Of a stretch of 64,000 bases of DNA, positions 61,407 through 64,000 are shown piece after piece; within the stretch, counting starts at the first letter, position 1; the number at the start of each line of letters is the position of its first letter. The DNA is taken from the NCBI GenBank assembly GCA_965228695.1, contig CBDDIB010000002.1:4340001-4404000 (forward strand), written 5' to 3'. A program made the translations under genes and the position numbers. This DNA is from JAJFJD01 sp965228695 (GTDB taxonomy: Bacteria; Pseudomonadota; Alphaproteobacteria; UBA8366). The notes under the pieces were generated by a model. That model had not been told where the DNA came from. It saw nothing but the letters and a program-made list of their open reading frames with translations, and did no database searches.

Positions 61407-62822
61407 ATGGCCCGATCCACGACCCGCTACGTCTGCCAGGCCTGTGGCACCGTCCACCCGCGATGGGTCGGCAAATGCGATGGATGCGACGCGTGGAATT
61501 CCATCGTCGAGGAGTCCGCATCGGAAACCGCACCGCTGGGCAAGAAAGCGAGCGGCAAACGCGACGGCCGCGGCCGCAAGATCGATTTCGTCGAACTGGA
61601 CGGCAAGATCGACCCCGCGCCCCGGCGGTTGACCAAGATCGATGAGTTCGACCGGGTGACCGGCGGCGGCCTCGTCAACGGTTCGGCGCTGCTGATCGGC
61701 GGCGACCCCGGCATCGGGAAATCGACGCTGCTGCTGCAGGTCACCGCCGCCCTCTCCACCAACGCGCGCTGCGTCTATATCTCCGGCGAAGAGGCCGAAC
61801 ACCAGGTCCAGTTGCGGGCCACCCGCCTGGGCGTCGAGAAATCGCCGGCGCAACTGGCCGCCGCGACCGACATGCGCGACATCCTCGCCAGCCTGGATAC
61901 GGCCGACGGACCCCAGGTCGTGGTCATCGATTCAATCCAGACCATGTATATCGATGCCTTGGAATCGGCCCCCGGGACGGTCGCCCAGGTTCGCGCCTGT
62001 GCCCAGGAGATCATCCGCCTCGCCAAGCGGCGCGGCTTTACCGTGCTGTTGGTCGGCCATGTCACCAAGGAAGGCACGATCGCGGGGCCACGGGTGCTGG
62101 AGCATATGGTCGATACGGTGCTCTATTTCGAAGGCGAGCGCGGGCATCAATTCCGGATCCTGCGGGCGGTCAAGAATCGCTTCGGGCCGACCGACGAAAT
62201 CGGCGTCTTCGAGATGACCGATCGCGGCCTCGTCGAAGTCGCCAACCCGTCGGCCTTGTTCCTGGCCGAGCGGCAGGGCGAAGCCACCGGGTCGGTCGTG
62301 TTCGCCGGAATCGAGGGATCCCGGCCAATGTTAGTTGAGATTCAAGCACTTGTGGCCCCATCCCCTTTGGCCACGCCGCGCCGCGCGGTGGTCGGCTGGG
62401 ACAGCAGCCGGCTGGCCATGGTGATGGCCGTCCTGGAGGCCCGCTGTGGATTGCAGTTTGGCGGAAATGATATATATCTCAACGTCGCTGGGGGGCTTCG
62501 GGTCAGTGAGCCGGCAGCGGATTTAGCGGTTGCGGCTGCGCTGACCTCTTCGATCTCGGGACGGCCGGTTCCGGCGGAAACGGTCGTGTTCGGTGAGGTT
62601 GGATTGTCCGGCGAAGTGCGCCCCGTGGGCCAGGCCGAAGCACGGCTGAAAGAGGCTGAAAAGCTGGGGTTCACGGCGGCCTTACTGCCCGGACGACGAA
62701 AAGGGACGAAGGGCAAGAGAGCGGCCGGTGGACTCGACCTTCACGAACTGCGCGATTTGGACGAGCTTACGCGGTTATTCGAACCAGGGGCCGGGCCGAT
62801 TCGTGCGGTGGGAAACGGGTAA
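61407..62822 (+). CDS. radA: DNA repair protein RadA (Sms)
   Basis: A 471-residue RadA. Zinc finger Cys10, Cys13, Cys24, Cys27, then a RecA-like core with Walker A GGDPGIGKST (98-107) and the RadA-specific KNRFG motif near 252-256. The C-terminal domain is the Lon-protease-like region with GEVRPVGQAEARLKEAEKLG. It drives branch migration in recombination. cvpA begins immediately at the next base after the stop (62823). Confidence 0.95.
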   Translation: MARSTTRYVCQACGTVHPRWVGKCDGCDAWNSIVEESASETAPLGKKASGKRDGRGRKIDFVELDGKIDPAPRRLTKIDEFDRVTGGGLVNGSALLIGGDPGIGKSTLLLQVTAALSTNARCVYISGEEAEHQVQLRATRLGVEKSPAQLAAATDMRDILASLDTADGPQVVVIDSIQTMYIDALESAPGTVAQVRACAQEIIRLAKRRGFTVLLVGHVTKEGTIAGPRVLEHMVDTVLYFEGERGHQFRILRAVKNRFGPTDEIGVFEMTDRGLVEVANPSALFLAERQGEATGSVVFAGIEGSRPMLVEIQALVAPSPLATPRRAVVGWDSSRLAMVMAVLEARCGLQFGGNDIYLNVAGGLRVSEPAADLAVAAALTSSISGRPVPAETVVFGEVGLSGEVRPVGQAEARLKEAEKLGFTAALLPGRRKGTKGKRAAGGLDLHELRDLDELTRLFEPGAGPIRAVGNG

Positions 62823-63506
62823 ATGAGCAGCCTTCCCTTTGGCATTATCGACATCTGCTTCGTGGTCATTCTGGTGATCTCGGGCGTTCTCGCCTATCTG
62901 CGCGGTTTTGTTCGCGAAGTCCTCTCCGTGGCGGCCTGGATCGGCGCTACCTTCGCGACCCTCTACGGCTACCCTCACGTGCAGCCCTACACGCAGGAAT
63001 TCATCGACAATCGCATGCTCGCCGATATGGCGGCGGGCGGATTGCTGTTCGTCGGATCGCTGATCCTATTCTCGATCCTGGCCCAGGTGGCCTCGCGCGG
63101 TATCCGCGACAGCGCCGCCAGCAGCTTCGACCGCTCGCTCGGCTTCGCCTTTGGCGTCCTGCGCGGCGTGATCCTGGTCAGCCTGCTATACCTCAGCGCC
63201 GCATGGTTCTGGGGCCGCGACGATCTGCCCGACGTCGTGACCGAGGCGCGCACCTTCCCCTTGATCGAAGGCAGCGCGGAAATCCTGCTTGCCCTGGTCC
63301 CGGAAGACGCCCGGGAGACCGCGGAAGAAGCGACCGGCATGATGAAGGACAAGGCGGACCGGGCCATCAACGCGGAACAGACGCTCCGCGGGCTCATTCA
63401 GCCCAAACCCGATACGAACCAGAAAGTTCAAGGCGGCCGCAGCAACTCGGGCTACGGTAAATCGGAACGCAGCGAAATGCAGCGTTTGATTGAGAGCAAA
63501 CAATAA
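62823..63506 (+). CDS. cvpA: CvpA family membrane protein
   Basis: A 227-residue protein with four membrane segments (about 5-25, 28-50, 65-90 and 105-128) of the CvpA/colicin V production family; the family is needed for envelope homeostasis in several Proteobacteria. The C-terminus is soluble, Ala/Glu-rich and then basic. It sits between radA and purF, its usual place. The start immediately follows the radA stop. Confidence 0.9.
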   Translation: MSSLPFGIIDICFVVILVISGVLAYLRGFVREVLSVAAWIGATFATLYGYPHVQPYTQEFIDNRMLADMAAGGLLFVGSLILFSILAQVASRGIRDSAASSFDRSLGFAFGVLRGVILVSLLYLSAAWFWGRDDLPDVVTEARTFPLIEGSAEILLALVPEDARETAEEATGMMKDKADRAINAEQTLRGLIQPKPDTNQKVQGGRSNSGYGKSERSEMQRLIESKQ

Positions 63507-63537
63507 CCAAGCAAACAATCATGGGGTGGGGCGAGCG

Positions 63538-64000
63538 ATGATCACCACCAATCCGCTAGACGGCGATCATTTCAAGGAAGAATGCGCCGTGTTCGGCATC
63601 TACGGTCATACCGAAGCGGCAGCCCTCGCCGCGCTGGGGTTGCATGCGCTTCAACATCGGGGCCAGGAAGCCGCGGGCATCGTCACCCACGACGGCGCCC
63701 AGTTTCACGCCCACCGCGGCATCGGCCTGGTGGGTGATATCTTTGCGGACCAGGCGGTCATCGCCCGGCTCAAGGGCAGCAACGCGATCGGTCATACCCG
63801 CTATTCGACGACCGGCGAACCGATGCTGCGAAACGTCCAGCCCCTGTTCGCCGAACTCGAGATCGGCGGCCTGGGCATCGCACATAACGGCAACCTGACC
63901 AACGCGCACTCGGTCCGCAAGGAGTTGGTCCACGACGGATGCATCTTCCAGTCGACCTCCGATACGGAGATCATCGTCCATCTGATGGCAACCAACCCCG
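63538..64000 (+). CDS. purF: Amidophosphoribosyltransferase, N-terminal part
   Basis: The first 154 codons of PurF, cut off by the right edge. PurF makes phosphoribosylamine from PRPP and glutamine. A short propeptide precedes the nucleophile Cys16 in EECAVFGIYG, the N-terminal residue after processing. The class II glutaminase segments LHALQHRGQEAAGI, IGHTRYSTTG and AHNGNLTNA follow. The ATG is preceded by GGGGCGAG. cvpA-purF gap is 31 bases. Confidence 0.95.
   Translation, partial: MITTNPLDGDHFKEECAVFGIYGHTEAAALAALGLHALQHRGQEAAGIVTHDGAQFHAHRGIGLVGDIFADQAVIARLKGSNAIGHTRYSTTGEPMLRNVQPLFAELEIGGLGIAHNGNLTNAHSVRKELVHDGCIFQSTSDTEIIVHLMATNP

Noticed and set aside
1..64000. Search for tRNA or rRNA genes, CRISPR arrays, insertion sequences, integrases, prophage genes or an origin of replication
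   Set aside because: None was recognised; the only repeats seen are short hairpins at gene ends.

Overview
The window is a GC-rich segment of a chromosome that looks alphaproteobacterial, most like Rhodospirillales. The support is gene order recalled from that class (holC-pepA-lptF-lptG-lptD-surA-pdxA-rsmA-gmk-yicC-mltG-fabF-acpP-fabG-fabD-rpsF-rpsR-rplI-dnaB-alr-radA-cvpA-purF), the protein families present, and a complete glycine-betaine synthesis and transport operon that suggests a marine or salt-exposed life. I saw no rRNA, tRNA, CRISPR array, insertion sequence, integrase or phage gene.

Layout. 1-13.4 kb is accessory metabolism: a partial possible diiron protein, a TPR/ATP-grasp protein, a glycine-zipper lipoprotein, a run of hydroxyacid dehydrogenase, MmgE/PrpD, acyl-CoA dehydrogenase, MoxR ATPase and CoxE-like VWA genes, a cupin dioxygenase, an amino-acid-type binding protein, two tandem TauD-type oxygenases and an SDR. 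13.4-28.3 kb is the conserved envelope block (holC, pepA, lptF, lptG, lptD, surA, pdxA, rsmA, gmk, yicC). Between lptF and lptG, on the opposite strand, sits a three-gene set (UbiA-type prenyltransferase, DprE1-like, DprE2-like) that would make polyprenyl-phosphate-arabinose. 28.3-49.8 kb is a 21-kb accessory block lying exactly between yicC and mltG: SDRs, a second MmgE/PrpD, a variant DapB, a sulfatase, a PhoX-like protein, a PanE-like reductase, a Rap1a/Tai-domain protein, a tctCBA-gntR-phosphoesterase operon, the BCCT/SDMT/GSMT betaine operon and a GMC oxidoreductase. 49.8-64 kb returns to the conserved block: mltG-fabF-acpP-fabG-fabD on the minus strand, then rpsF-rpsR-DUF2232-rplI, dnaB-alr-mlaE-mlaF-radA-cvpA and the start of purF on the plus strand.

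How the parts work together. LptF, LptG and LptD, with SurA as folding factor, form much of the LPS export machine, and the arabinose-lipid trio inside this cluster suggests a sugar donor for an envelope glycan. The fab genes plus acpP supply acyl chains, MlaEF retrogrades phospholipid, and Alr and MltG serve peptidoglycan.

Sequence quality. lptG and lptD each contain one extra base in a short homopolymer (near 21023-21027 and 22800-22802). Removing one base from each restores complete proteins of 365 and 724 residues. Because both genes are normally essential, these are probably sequence errors rather than true pseudogenes.
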